A stretch of DNA of 64,000 nt from Adiantum capillus-veneris (Eukaryota; Streptophyta; Polypodiopsida; Polypodiales; Pteridaceae), in contig CM043955.1 of the NCBI GenBank assembly GCA_014529385.2, forward strand, positions 141,268,640-141,332,639, read 5' to 3'. A model generated the notes under the pieces. It was not told the DNA's origin. It worked only from the letters and a program-made list of their open reading frames with translations, and searched no databases. The position numbers and the translations under genes are program-made. Below are positions 11,100 to 21,828 of the stretch, piece by piece. The first letter of the stretch is position 1, and each line of letters begins with the position of its first letter.

Positions 11100-11881
11100 C
11101 TAATTTTCTAAAAGGATTCCAAGACGTGTTCATCGATGATATCCCTATGGTCTTACCTCCAAAACATGGGGATGATGACCATCATATTGAGCTCCTTCTA
11201 GGAAGCTCACCACCTAACAAACCTCCTTATTGAGTCTCACAAGCTCAACAAGAGGAGATCGTGAGGCAAGTACATGAACTGGTAGACAAAAGGATGGTGA
11301 GGCCTAGTTCCTCTCCCTTTTGTTCTCCAGTCTTTTTATTGCAAAAGAAAGATGGTACATACCATATGTGTGTGGAATATCGAGCACTAAACCATATCAC
11401 TATCAAAAATAGATTTCCCGTGCCTCGGGTGGAAGGTATGTTTGATAAGCTACAAGGTTCTACCTACTTCAGTAGGATTGACCTTAAGAGTGGCTATCAT
11501 CAAATAAGGATAGTGGATGAAGATATCCTAAAGACCGTGTTTTGCACAACGTTTGGTCTTTATGAATATCTACTCATACCTTTTGGCTTGAATAATGCAC
11601 CAACTACATTGAAGCATCTAATGGAGAAAATTTTTAGACCTTATTGCAAATTCATTGGAGTGTTCTTTGATGATATCATCATCTACTTCAAGTCCTTGGA
11701 GGAATATAAGCAACATCTCCAAGTGATTTTTCAAGCATTGAGGGAGAATAAGATTTTTCTCAACCAAAAGAAAAGCAATTTTTTTCCTTCAAGAGATTCA
11801 ATACCTAAGTCATATTATCTCTCAAGATGGTATCCGTATTATGGATCCATCAAAGTTAGAGGTAATAAAAGAATGGCCTAA
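11100..11881 (+). pseudogene. E0 reverse transcriptase
   Basis: From 'FQDVF' through a stop at about 11233 into a 206-codon frame. Reverse-transcriptase landmarks appear in order: 'SPFCSPVFLLQKKDGT', 'YRALNHITIKNRFPVP', 'YFSRIDLKSGYHQIRI', 'PFGLNNAPTT', then 'FFDDIII' as the catalytic box (F-F-D-D, both aspartates kept). The fingers and palm are nearly complete. The connection region after 11790 shifts frame. This fits Ty3/gypsy RT; the clade is uncertain without an alignment. The one stop and later shifts make it a pseudogene. Confidence 0.85.
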
Positions 11882-12450
11882 CCCAAAGATTCTACATGAG
11901 CTAAGAAGCTTTATTGGTATGTGAGCATACTATAGATTCTTTATAGCAAAATTCTCTCAAGTAGTAGGACTACTACACGACTTAACTAAGAATAACATTA
12001 AGTATGTATAGACTGCTAAGGAGCAAAATTCTTTTGATAAGCTCAAGGAGAAGCTTATCCTCTCAACCAATCCTTATGCTTCCCAATCTCTCAAAACCAT
12101 TTGAGGTCCAATGTGATGCTTGTGGTGATTGCCTTGGAGTAGTTTTGCTTCAAGAAGGGCATGCCAAAGCATATGAGAGCTAAAGGCTCAATACTAATGA
12201 ACGAGTCTTGGGCATCTGTAAGAAAGAGATTCTAGCTATTCTACATGTCCTAGACACATGGAAACACTACTTATTGGGGACTCCATTCATTCCATGAACC
12301 AATCACCAAAGTCTCAAGTATTTCATGACATAAACCAAGATCTCTGACAAACAAATGAGGTGGGCAAGTTTTCTTTCACAATTTAGTTTCCATATTGCTC
12401 ACATTGCCGGTGGTAAGCACAATCAAGTGGCCGATGCACTTTCATGATGA
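11882..12450 (+). pseudogene. E0 RNase H region (broken)
   Basis: Read across frames: 'LRSFIGM', 'YYRFFIAKFSQVVGLLHDLTK' (RT tether), then degraded RNase H, ending with the conserved ADALS-like site near 12431. Several stops, including one at 12008, and at least two frameshifts. The order after RT and before integrase matches Ty3/gypsy. Confidence 0.65.
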
Positions 12451-13244
12451 TCAAAAGTTAATGTGGTGTCTATAGATACTCACAATGATCTATCCTCTAT
12501 GATAGATGAGTCTGCTACTGACCCTGATTTTAGAGACATAATGTTAGCCCTTGCTTTGGGGAGGAAAGAAGAACCATTCACCTTGGAGGATGGTTATCTT
12601 CTCCATGGCAATAGGCTACGTGTTACCCATTCCCTTCATGAGAAAGTTATGTATGAATCCCATGCTCCTCCCTATGTGGGGCACAGAGGCATTTAAACTA
12701 CTCTCCGAGGTGTAGAGACGTACTTCTATTGGCCTACCATGAAAGTGGACATACAAGAGTATGTTTCAAAATGTGTAGTATTCCAAAAGACGAAATATGA
12801 TAGAAGGAAGCAACCTAGATTACTCCATCCATTGCCTATCCCAAATTCACCATGGGAGACAATATCCATGGATTTCATCTTTGGATTACTCAGGTTTATC
12901 CATGGGAATACGGGAATATGGACAATAGTCGATAGGTTTAGCAAGCAAGTACACTTTATTTCTGTTCAAAAAACTATTAAGGCACACCAAATGGAAAATC
13001 TCTTCATATCTCAAATTTTCAAACACCATGGATTACCAACGTCCATCGTGTCAAATAGAGATCCTAGAAAGACCAGTAATTTTTGGAAAGGTCTCTTTGA
13101 AAATCTAGGAACAAGATTGAATTTCTTTCGGCCTATCACCCACAAACGGATGGCCAAAGTGAGATAGCAGATCTTACGATACTTGATCTATTTAAGACTT
13201 ATGTTATGGAAGTAGATCAACACTCACAATGGAAAAAGTACTTA
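12451..13244 (+). pseudogene. E0 integrase, N-terminal and core parts
   Basis: The zinc-binding segment shows 'HAPPYVGHRG' and 'YFYWPTMK', but the C..C pair reads CVVF, so one zinc-binding Cys is lost. The core has 'ISMDFIFGL' (first Asp) and 'VSNRDPRKTSNFW' (second Asp; the Ser-Asp before it is altered). The third catalytic position lies at about 13132-13173, where 'YHPQTDGQSE' can be read after a one-base shift, so the Glu codon survives. E1 inserted 70 bp later. Confidence 0.8.
13240..13244 (+). repeat. Target-site duplication of E1, left copy
   Basis: ACTTA directly before the 5' LTR. The same five bases follow the 3' LTR at 19619-19623, as expected for gypsy integrase. Confidence 0.9.
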
Positions 13245-13366
13245 TGTAAGGACATGGGTCCTACGGGCAAGGCCGCCGGCCCAGCCGGACAGTGTGTACA
13301 CTAGGGGAGGCTATAAGATAGCACAGCTGGGTGGATACTAGCACACACATTACCACCACCCTTCCA
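13245..13366 (+). repeat. E1 5' LTR (122 bp)
   Basis: Starts TGTAAGGACATGGG, ends ACCCTTCCA, and is followed by the priming site one base later. It contains 'GGCTATAAGATAGC', a possible TATA region, at about 13309. It aligns over its whole length with 19496-19618. LTRs of gypsy elements are usually several hundred bp, so this one is unusually short. Confidence 0.9.
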
Positions 13367-13367
13367 T

Positions 13368-13380
13368 TGGTATCAGAGCT
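13368..13380 (+). promoter_or_regulatory. E1 primer-binding site (initiator Met tRNA)
   Basis: TGGTATCAGAGCT is the classical plant LTR-retrotransposon site complementary to the 3' end of initiator methionine tRNA. It lies one base after the 5' LTR. Confidence 0.93.
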
Positions 13381-14074
13381 ATTTTTGGAGAAGGGGAAAA
13401 GCGGGTTGCATGTACATGAGACGTGCTTCTTCTTCCCCACGTTCCACACATACAACGACGTATCTGTTGTGCAACAAAAAGAAGATCGACATACATCAAC
13501 AATAGCCGGTCACAACCGCCCCATCTACGCGCTCCTTAACGGGCGACCAAGACAAACTCAATCGGCAACTTGATGACACCAAGGCTCCAAAGGGTTTCGT
13601 TGGCACCGTTGGCTGCACACGTAGGAAGGCCCTCTTAACCCTTGACCCTACCCCATGAGGGTAAGAGGCCAACACTTTACCATCAAGCTATTGACCCTTG
13701 TTGTGTATAACAAGGAAAGATAGCATACTTGTGTTGAAAGAAAAACTAGAAGGAAAGGGAAAGCTTCAAACTTCAAGGAAGTAGTTTCACCCTTCCTTTT
13801 TACTTCTTGGAGGAAGGCAAGTTTTTCTCCAAAAATTATGTTTTCCTCAAGGAGGTAGCTTCAAAGTGAACAAAAGCCTTCACAAAAACGACGAGTTTTT
13901 GTGAAGAATCAACAAAAGTGTTCTTACGATGAACGACACAAGAAGCGCTATAATTTCCGCAAGGCGAGGTTTGCATGCAACGTAAATCGTGGAGCATACA
14001 AAACACAAAGACTTCAATTTCACAAGGTACAAGTTGACGTTTGTTTTCTCTCTTTACATTAGTGTTTATTTACC
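13381..14074 (+). other. E1 untranslated leader
   Basis: Between priming site and gag ATG. No ORF of note; 'aaggaagtagtttcacccttcc' type strings repeat loosely near 13777 and 13850. No other signal is recognised. Confidence 0.6.
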
Positions 14075-15251
14075 ATGGCGAGTGAGGATATCCCACCTAC
14101 ACACACTTTTGATTTTGAGCACGTAGATCAAAATCAGGACACCACGAGTACTGTTGACACTAATATGCATGACGATGATGATCTAGAAGATCATGATCTT
14201 GTAGATATGGCTTCTTTCAAGACTTTGGAAAATCACCAAAGCGTACTTGAATGCAACCTCTCTTCACTCAATGCAAATGTTACCAATCTTAGGGAGTTAC
14301 TTGTGAAATTTATGAATTCACAGACGGCTCAAGGAGCCACGAGTGGCATGATTCAAGGGAGCCAAGCTTGCACAACACAAATCAAGGAGTCCAAGAGACA
14401 AGTGCTTCAGAAGATGCAAAAGCAATGCATTACTTAAGAATATCACCATTCCTGAGTCTCACGGGGAAGAGCGTGATTGCAACATGGATGCGGTCAATAT
14501 GTTCTTACAGAATTGGAGTGATATTCATAGATTGAGACACACCCCAGATATAAATATGGTGGTGGAAACAAGTCTATCTCTTAAAGTCAAGGCCTATAAG
14601 TGGTGAATGACATTTCCAATAGATGTTGGTCCTCCCTCTTGGGCTACATTTCAAGCTTCTTTCTCCAAAGAGTTTTTGGACTCCAATGAAGAAGATACAA
14701 ATTGGCTAGCATGGGATGCATGCCACATGTCTAGCCTCTCTCTTACACAGTACCTTTCAAAGTATTGGGAAATCGTATTAAAACTAGAAATTCTAGATGA
14801 ATTCCAAAAGATTCGGGGTTGTAATAGGGGTCTTGAGAAAGCCTATCGTCTTCATGTCAAGACCCAACATCCAAAAACTTTGGAAGAAGCCATCAGTCAT
14901 GCCCAAAGATATGATGATGACCAAGAGAGGAAAGAAAATGTTCCCTACTCTAAGAATAGTTTTACTAAGAGCAATATGGCTAAGAGCAAATGGCGAGGTA
15001 GATCTCCCACGCGTTCCAAGAGGAATAAGAGAGAATCTACCTTTCCACGCCCACAAGAGGCTAAAAAGCCTAAGCAATCACAAGATACTCCACGTGGGTC
15101 TCTCAGCATTGCTGCTTTTGAGCGTGCAAAGAAACACAATCTGTGTTTTAGATGTCTTTCGGACCAACATAACAAGAAAGATTGTCCTCTTTTTCAAGGC
15201 AAAGAAAAGGCCATGCACACGGTGAAACACCTCACATTAGGAAAATTTTGA
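14075..15251 (+). pseudogene. E1 gag (capsid and nucleocapsid)
   Basis: ATG at 14075 (context ACCATGG) opens a 120-codon frame; a frameshift near 14420 and a stop near 14604 precede the 214-codon frame 14607-15251. Capsid similarity: 'WATFQASFSKEFLD' and 'AWDACHMSSLSLTQYLSKY' fit the retrotransposon gag domain. A Lys/Arg-rich stretch then leads to one CCHC zinc knuckle, C-FR-C-LSDQ-H-NKKD-C, at about residues 178-191 of the second frame. The gene ends where the inverted-repeat element starts (15235), so the original gag-protease junction is destroyed. Confidence 0.85.
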
Positions 15252-15740
15252 GCTCATTTTTGGGCCTTGTAAGAATTGTTGATGTGGCATAGCTTTCAAA
15301 AAGTGGCATAGCTTTCAAGAATTGTTGATGTGGCATAGCTTTCAAAAAGTGGGGATCGGTAAATTTTTTGTAAATAAGATCCATACTTGTCAGAGGTTGG
15401 ATATTTAGAATTTACTCTTCAAATGCTATCTATTGATATATAGCATGCCTGTATCGGACATTGCCTTCATATAGATCTAGAAAAAGGTGATTTTAGATTA
15501 CCGTAACGGTAACAAAAAATGGTTGATTGAAAAAAAAATGGCATAACTTTCATAGAAGTCATCCAAACTTTTCGGACCTTATCTCTTTAGAATTCATTTT
15601 TTAAAAGCTTTCCAATGATAGGTCATATCATGGGGTTCTGAGAAATATTTAAAGGGGTCTACTGAGTTGCTTTCTTTTGTACAACTTTGATGATGTGGCA
15701 CTCTTAAAAGGCCCAAAAATGAGTCAAAACTTTCCTAATG
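15235..15740. mobile_element. Inverted-repeat (MITE-like) element, copy 1
   Basis: Left end CATTAGGAAAATTTTGAGCTCA; the reverse complement of the right end reads CATTAGGAAAGTTTTGACTCA. Similarity continues through ATTTTTGGGCCTT, about 40 bp in all. Inside, 'ggcatagctttcaa' is repeated three times (15286-15345). No ORF. The same terminal sequence and the internal string 'ctattgatatatagca' occur in the element at 43252-43695. I see no clear target duplication. Confidence 0.75.
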
Positions 15741-16330
15741 CATAAGATTCATCTCCTAAATATTATGTTGTAGAGGTTATTCGTATGGAAGAAAAGCACA
15801 AGTGTTGTGTGCTTGCTTCAATGTGGTAGCCCACCTTTGGCCCCCATGATTTGACTTGCATGCATGGCACTATTAACGAACAATGTGTTTGTATTTTAGT
15901 GGATGATGGTGCAACTCACAACTTCTTGAACTATAAGCTAGTCAAGAAATTGAAGCTTACACAGATTCCCTGCTCTCACAAGTATGTGGTGGAGCAGATG
16001 TCTCGGAATAATAAAGAAGAATGGAACATGTAGTTCAAGGGGTTGAGATTATTGTTCAAGATCATACAATGACTCTTGACTTCCAAGTTATGAACATGGA
16101 TCGTGCTGATGTAGCTGTAGGATGGGAGTGGCTGGATGGTTTAACAAATTCATTGCACACTAGTTATGAACACAACTCCTTATATTTTATGGCCAATGGT
16201 AAATATGTGCTTTTTCTTGGTGAGAAAAATATACCATCTGCACCTCTTATATGTACAATCGAGCTTTCTATTTTGCAGAAAGCAGATTTAATAGATGAAA
16301 TCTTTTTGTGTTACTGCTTGTCTCCAAGTC
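15741..16330 (+). pseudogene. E1 aspartic protease
   Basis: After the inverted-repeat element, a frame to 16033 carries 'CILVDDGATHNFLNYKLVKKL', the retropepsin active site (canonical D-S/T-G-A; here D-D-G-A). The next frame from 16021 continues with '[25 protein letters not shown]', which corresponds to the ILG..WL half. One frame change lies between. Order before RT matches Ty3/gypsy. Confidence 0.8.
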
Positions 16331-17460
16331 TTGTGAATTCTCAAGAGAAAAATGCTGTGAATTCTAGTAATGGTATGCAAAGTGCAATGAATTCTAATGA
16401 TAAACAAAGTGTTAACAAATCTAACGAGCAAAGTGCTCTCAATTTTAATTCTATAGAGCAATGTGCAATTGTTGTAAACCAAACATTACAGGAATTACAA
16501 GATTCTCCATCCCAACATAACTCTAGTTTACTTTCTCTTTTTGCACGGGAGTATAGTGATGTATTCTCAAGTGATTTACCGCCGGGTTTACCCCCTACAC
16601 GTGATGTGCAGCATGGCATAGATGTCTTGCTAGGAAGTAAACCGGAGAGTAAACCATTTTATCATATGAGTGCTAAAGAAGCCAAGGAGGTTGAGTGTCA
16701 GTTGGTTGACTACCTCGCCCATGGTCTCATTGGACCTAGAACTTCGCCTTGGGCATCACCAAGCCTATTGGTAAAAGAGAAAGATGGTACTATGCGCATG
16801 TGCATAGATTATTGTGGATTAAATTCCATAACCATTAAGAACAAGTATCCTCTACCTCAAGTGGACGAGTTGTTTGATCAACTCCATGGGGCAAGATAAT
16901 ATACAAAGATAGATCTTTGTTCAGGATACCATCAGGTGCGTATCCTTTTGCAAGATATCTCCAAAACTGCCTTTAGAGCACGGTTCGGGCATTTTAAATT
17001 TTTGGTTATGCCTTTTGGTCTAACCAATGCTCCAGCTACATTCATGACACTCCTGGATAGTGTCTTGCGTCCCTATCTTGGAAAATTTGTTGTGGTTTTT
17101 CTTGATTACATTCTCATCAGAGTAATACTGAAGATGAACACATAGAATACTTACGATTAGTGTTTGAACAGCTACGATCTCACGTGTTGTATGCTAAGCA
17201 AAGCAAGTGCGATTTTTTAAAAACATAGATACACTACCTCGGTCATGTGATCTCTTATTCTGGCATCAAAATGGACATTGACAAGGTCCCTGCCATTCTT
17301 CGATGGCCACATCCCAACACGGTTGAGGAACTTCAAATATTTTTAGGCATGGCTGGATTTTATTGGCAGCATATCCATGATTATGCCAAAATTGTTGTTC
17401 CTGATGGATCAACTTAAAGCAAAAGGTAAGACTTTTTCTTGGGAAGAAGCACAAAAATGC
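16331..17460 (+). pseudogene. E1 reverse transcriptase (catalytic Asp lost)
   Basis: A Ser/Asn-rich linker, then '[19 protein letters not shown]', '[19 protein letters not shown]', '[17 protein letters not shown]', a TAA stop at 16897-16899 inside the 'GARY.TKIDL' motif, 'SGYHQVRI', '[12 protein letters not shown]' and 'VVFLDYILI'. The catalytic pair is FLDY, so the second Asp is lost. A frameshift follows near 17118, after which '[18 protein letters not shown]', 'HYLGHVIS' and the tether can be read. Confidence 0.87.
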
Positions 17461-17991
17461 AGTTTTGAATAGCTCAAGGTAGTTATAGCCACTGCTCCTA
17501 TCCTAGAAATCATTGACCCACTTAAGCCATTTGTGGTAGAGACTGATGCTAGTGATAAAGCAATTGGTGCGATACTTCTCTTGGAGGGAAGACCTATAGC
17601 CTTTGAAAGTAAAAAGTTAGATAGAGTCCAACAAAATTATTCTGTCTATGAGAGAGAGCTCTATGGCATAATTCACGCTTTACGAAAGTGGCGACACTAT
17701 TTATATGGTGCCAAGTTTGAAGTAACTTTTGACCATGAGAGTATCAAATGGTTTACTACTCAAACGGGCTTGAAGGGCCGTAAAGCTACATGGGCAGAAA
17801 TCCTTCAAGATTATGATTGTAAGCTACGATATCGCAAGGGGCGATATAATGTAGTAGCGGATGCACTAAGTCAGATGCCTCTGATTAATTCACTTTCTTT
17901 TACGAAAATAAAGAGTGGATTTTTGGAATCATCACGTGGCAAGTGTTCACAAGATCAATCATGCTATAGTGTGAAGTGCAGTTTTAAATAG
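17461..17991 (+). pseudogene. E1 RNase H
   Basis: 'FVVETDASDKAIGAILLLEG' (first catalytic Asp), 'YERELYGIIHALRKWRHYLYG' (Glu), 'FEVTFDHESIKWF' (Asp; usually TDH) and 'RYNVVADALSQM' (final Asp). A 152-codon frame with little damage, bounded by a stop upstream and TAG at 17989-17991. Domain order after RT is normal. Confidence 0.88.
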
Positions 17992-18850
17992 GGATCCCTC
18001 ACACTCACATGTCTTTGTACAGCGAGATCAACATGTCTTTGCATGCACAGATAAAAACTCCAACACACAGAGCTCCATCCCTACTCAAGAAGAGCTTAAG
18101 CGATGGAAGAATTTTTCCATTGATGATGGCTACTTACTCCACAAGAGTAGAGTATGTGTGCCAAAGGACTCAGACACTAGGTGTCAAATCTTATTTGAGT
18201 GTCACGATAGTCCAAGTGCCGGCCATCTCGGTATTTGTAAGACGTATGCCTTAGTTTGACGACAATTTTATTGACCGGGATTACATCATCATGTTCAAGA
18301 GTACATACTAAATTACCGATAGTGCCAAGTTAATAAGGTAGAGTGCCTCAAGGTAGGTGGCCTTTTACATCCTTTAGAGATTCCACAAGGTAAATGGGAG
18401 AGTATCTCTATGGATTTTGTAGTAGGACTACCTACTACAAAATCGTTGCCATGATGCCATATGGGTAATTGTAGACCATCTCACCAAGATGGGTTGATTC
18501 ATTCCCACTAAGACTATGATAAAGACACCGAAATTAGCACGGCTATTGGTAGAGCATATACATAGACTCTACGGTCTTCCAGCTAGTATCATTAGTGACA
18601 GAGATCAAAAGTTTGATAATAACTTTTAGAGAGCTATGTTTCAAAAGTTGGAAACTAAACTTAACCTAAGTACAACTGATCATCCAGAAATAGATAGTCA
18701 AACCGAAAGAGTTAATCAAGTGCTAGAAGATATGCTACAAGCGTATGTTAGCAAGAAGCAAACCATTGGGAAGACTACTTACCTATGTTGGAATTTGCTT
18801 ATAATAGTTCAAAGCATGTGACTACAGGGTTTAGTCCATTTATGCTTTTA
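17992..18850 (+). pseudogene. E1 integrase, zinc-binding and core
   Basis: Heavily shifted. Readable pieces are 'ECHDSPSAGHLG' and 'QFYWPG' of the zinc-binding domain (with its Cys residues lost), 'ISMDFVVGLPTT' (first catalytic Asp, about 18410), 'LYGLPASIISDRDQKF' read across frames at about 18571 (second Asp), and 'HPEIDSQTERVNQVLEDML' in the frame 18636-18821 (catalytic Glu in QTER). Confidence 0.8.
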
Positions 18851-19460
18851 TATTGATTTTAACCTAGATCACCCGTTTCGGTGGGGTTGGCTAAGGAGAA
18901 GATACAACAAGCAAAATATTTTCTCCAAAACCATTTTGACATGCTTCAAGTTGCTAGACAGAATGTGAAGCAAGCTCAACATTGATATAAGAATTACATA
19001 GATGAGCATCATCGTCTTGCTTCTTTTGAAGAAGGAGACAAGGTTTTCCTCAAAGTTCCAGAGCATTTAGAAAGTCTGAAGACGAGAAAAGTTTCTAAAC
19101 TTTCACCACGCTATTGTGGACCATTCACCATTCTCAAACGTATAGGTCACGTAGCCTATAAGCTAGCTCTTCGAGAGCACTCACAAGTTCATCCTGTTTT
19201 TCATCTTAGCCGTTTACAAAAAAAGGTAGGACAGAATGATAATGTCATTGACATAGGTGTGTTAGTTGACCATATCAAACCGCCAAGAATCCCTCGTGAG
19301 CCCAAAAAGATTTTGGATTTTCATGAGCTTCACACCAGACATCATGTGAGACGACAAGTGTTGGTAAAATGGCTAGATAAACCTAAAGAAGGTTCTACAT
19401 GGGAGAATGTCTTCGCACTTAAGAAATGTTTTCTATGTTCATTTTTGAGGACAAAAATGA
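18851..19460 (+). pseudogene. E1 integrase C-terminus with chromodomain
   Basis: Reading across frames gives a basic C-terminal region with 'GDKVFLKVPEHL', a GPF-type motif 'CGPFTILKRIG', 'HPVFHLSRLQK', then 'RRQVLVKWLDKPKEGSTWEN', which fits a chromodomain (V.VKW......TWE). The chromodomain puts E1 among the chromoviruses, where it steers integration to particular chromatin. It ends just before the polypurine tract. Confidence 0.85.
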
Positions 19461-19468
19461 TTCTCCAA

Positions 19469-19492
19469 GGGGGGGGGTGGGGGGGGTGGGGG
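19469..19492 (+). promoter_or_regulatory. E1 polypurine tract
   Basis: An uninterrupted G-rich run (only T interruptions at 19478 and 19487) ends three bases before the 3' LTR. It would prime plus-strand DNA synthesis. Its near-pure G composition is unusual and may reflect later slippage. Confidence 0.8.
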
Positions 19493-19495
19493 TAA

Positions 19496-19618
19496 TGTAT
19501 GGACGTGGGTCCCACGGGAAAGGCCATCGACACGGCCAAATAGTGTGTACGCTAGGGGGAGGCTATAAGATGGCATGGCTGGGTGGAGACTAGCACACGC
19601 ATTATCACCACCCTTTCA
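19496..19618 (+). repeat. E1 3' LTR (123 bp)
   Basis: TGTATGGACGTGGG .. ACCCTTTCA. It aligns to the 5' LTR with one indel and about 20 substitutions, of which about four are transversions. Confidence 0.9.
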
Positions 19619-19623
19619 ACTTA
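19619..19623 (+). repeat. Target-site duplication of E1, right copy
   Basis: ACTTA, identical to 13240-13244. E0 coding sequence continues directly after it. Confidence 0.9.
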
Positions 19624-19924
19624 CCTCTTGTAAAGTATGCCTACAAATAATATTGTACATACTTCTACGGGAAAAGCACCTTTTTAAATCATTGAGGAAA
19701 GACCTAAAAGTCCCTTCCTACTACTCAAAGTACATGGGAAGATGTTCGATGAGGATGAGTATAGCCGTGACCTACAAGAATCTTTTCAAAATATTAAGGA
19801 GGCTATATCCATCTCTCAGAAAAGGCAAAAAGGTGATGCTCACAAGCACAAAAGGGCCTTAACACTCAAAGAAAATGATTGGGTACTACTTAAGTTTCCT
19901 AAGGCTCGATTAAGGCAGATCAAG
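19619..19924 (+). mobile_element. E0: right part (integrase C-terminus)
   Basis: Continues E0 integrase after the E1 insertion: 'LPLVKYAYK', 'GKMFDEDEYSRDLQESFQNI', 'KRALTLKENDWVLLKFPKAR'. This is the usual sequence order downstream of the integrase core. It stops at about 19924, where copia-like LTR sequence (GGGGTAATTCCCACGGG) begins. Confidence 0.82.
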
Positions 19925-19976
19925 GGGTAATTCCCACGGGTTAGAAGACCAATCAGCAGGGCTTGAAAACCCAACA
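19924..19976 (-). repeat. Element D LTR-c (truncated)
   Basis: Minus strand begins TGTTGGGTTTTCAAGCCC, matching the start of LTR-a. Only about 53 bp remain before E0 sequence. Confidence 0.75.
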
Positions 19977-19991
19977 ATTCCCCGCCTCGAG
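19977..19991 (-). promoter_or_regulatory. Element D polypurine tract, internal region 2
   Basis: Minus strand reads CTCGAGGCGGGGAAT immediately before TGTTGGG of LTR-c. Confidence 0.65.
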
Positions 19992-21828
19992 CTAGAACTA
20001 GACAGACTCTCTCATGTTACCTCAAGTTTTTGGTATACTCGTCAACCATAAGTTTTACGTTATGTCACGACCAAGGATTTCTGGTGTATCCATAACTTAG
20101 TGCTATGATAGGAAACCCCCGCTTGAACAGATAGGGTATAGGTCAAAAAATTAACTACCAATGAGTGGAGTTTTTGGTTTACTATGCCAAAGCTTGGGTT
20201 TAAGGTGTACCTACTAACCTCATGAAAAGTAGGACAAAATAGGACTTGAGCAAACACTGATAAATTGGGAGGTCTTACCACTCATGTGTGGCAGTGTCTA
20301 TAGCCTGTACAATTTATTTTGACTAAAAAAAACATGAAAAGAGCTGAACTAAAAGGCTTCATTGTCAACAGAATATATTGGGGGTTCGGTGTCTGCCTCA
20401 ATCATATGAATTTGATTTTTACCCTTTTGAAATCATCTATTTGACGGATGATTTGTTTTACCACAGTCAACACGAGGATTCTTCTTGAAACAGTCTTTTG
20501 TTTGATGATTGTTGTGCCCACAAATGGCACAAGATCTGGTACCACTAAATGATTGAGATGAAACTGAGATAGCAACACAATTAGTGACTGCATAGGCATT
20601 GGAAGTATCAGAAGAGCTGATGGGGGATACTGCATTGGAGACTGTATCAGTGAACTAGGAATAATAGGAGACTTGGTACGTGGTACCCTTTGTTCTTCTT
20701 CTTGTGATGAATTGATAATACCATCTATGGAAGAAAGCGGATCTTTCTTCTTTAAAACAGTAACAATCTGATGGAATTTATCAAACGGCTATGAGATCTT
20801 CTTTTGTTAATGGGGCTTCGACATAAACAAGTTGATTTTTAATACTCTTTAGCCGGTTAACTAAAGATGTAGTATTTTCATCAACATGCATAGCAAGAGA
20901 GTACAATTCCAACTTTAGACTCATCATTGAATACTTGGCTTTAGCACCAAAACCTTCTCTAGCTATATTTAGGCAGCGTTGGCAGATTGCATGTCATCCA
21001 GAGAATGAATAAAATCATCTTTGAGAGATGTTAGAATAATACATAATTCTTGCTTGTCCTTGTGTTGTTTCTCAGCAGATAACGCTTGGGTAATGCAATG
21101 GATGTGCCTGATTCGTTGATAGCGGCTTGACGACGCTCCACGAAGTCTTTCGCATCAGATATCCCTTCACTTTAATTTTCCAGGTGTAAAAACTAGATCC
21201 ACTAAACTTATCCACTTTTGATGCCATGCTGGATAAAATTGCTGCTATGGTCACTATCATTGAAGTCAAAAAATAAATTCTTCTTGCTTGCTACAACTAT
21301 TATCGTTGATAAGTTTCACAGTGGATCTATCCTTGGAGAATCAAGCGTTGCATAAATCCACAAATCAAATGTTTTCTTTCCTTGAAATAATTCAAACTCG
21401 GAAAAATAGAGCCTTGATGTTACTATTGGTCTGAAATTTACTGCTTAAACCTTCAAGATTAAGTACCAATTTGATATCCAGTTCCACTGAGTGCGAAATC
21501 AGAGGTTACCCGAGGGTGGGAATACCCGTTGGCTTAGGGGCCTCAAGACCAAATAGGGTGGTCACTTGCATTCAGTGTGAAATATCAACACAGAAAAGGA
21601 ACCTGTGTAATGCATCAATGGTACAAGCGACAGGAAGAAGCAATGATACGCTCAGGGCGGTCTGTAGAGGGTATATTAGCGAACCTGCAAGTGTCAAAAA
21701 ATACTCAAAAATCCCGGGCGTTCATGTTGATGGTGTTTGCGCTTGATTTGATGCAGACTGACATGTTTTCTTCTCCCTCTGTAAGCGGTTGCTCCCGCGC
21801 CTTGTCGACTCAAGCCGATGCCTACCTC
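19992..21828 (-). pseudogene. Element D gag, copy 2
   Basis: Minus strand. 'MASKVDKFSGSSFYTWKIKV' (start about 21222) matches the beginning of copia-type gag (K.DG.NF..WK..). Middle parts are frameshifted. Near 20545-20440 two knuckles can be read: C-AI-C-GHNN-H-QTKD-C and the remains of a second (VDCGKTNHPSNR, where one Cys codon has become a stop). Retropepsin and RT motifs are absent. It would package RNA with enzymes supplied by another element. Copy 1 is homologous over its whole length. Confidence 0.75.

Larger units (their letters stand above)
11058..13244 (+). mobile_element. E0: decayed Ty3/gypsy pol fragment, left part
   Basis: Protein similarity runs from the pre-RT segment (about 11100) through reverse transcriptase, RNase H and integrase to 13244, where chromovirus E1 interrupts it. 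Coding resumes at 19619. No gag, protease, LTR or priming site is seen on the left, so the element is 5'-truncated. Several stops and frameshifts make it inactive. The right end is cut at about 19924 by a copia-like LTR. Confidence 0.85.
13245..19618 (+). mobile_element. E1: structurally complete chromovirus (Ty3/gypsy)
   Basis: A 6.4-kb element with TG..CA LTRs, an initiator-Met priming site, gag, protease, RT, RNase H, integrase, C-terminal chromodomain and a G-rich polypurine tract, inserted into E0's integrase gene with a perfect ACTTA duplication. The two LTRs differ at about 20 of 122 positions by hand count, mostly transitions, so the insertion is old. RT lost an active-site Asp, and gag-pol has several stops and frameshifts, so it cannot move itself. 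It hosts a 506-bp inverted-repeat element (15235-15740). Confidence 0.92.

Noticed and set aside
15233-15742. Target-site duplication of the inverted-repeat element (CA or similar)
   Set aside because: Only a two-base match is visible at the borders, which is expected by chance; copy 2 shows no matching pattern.
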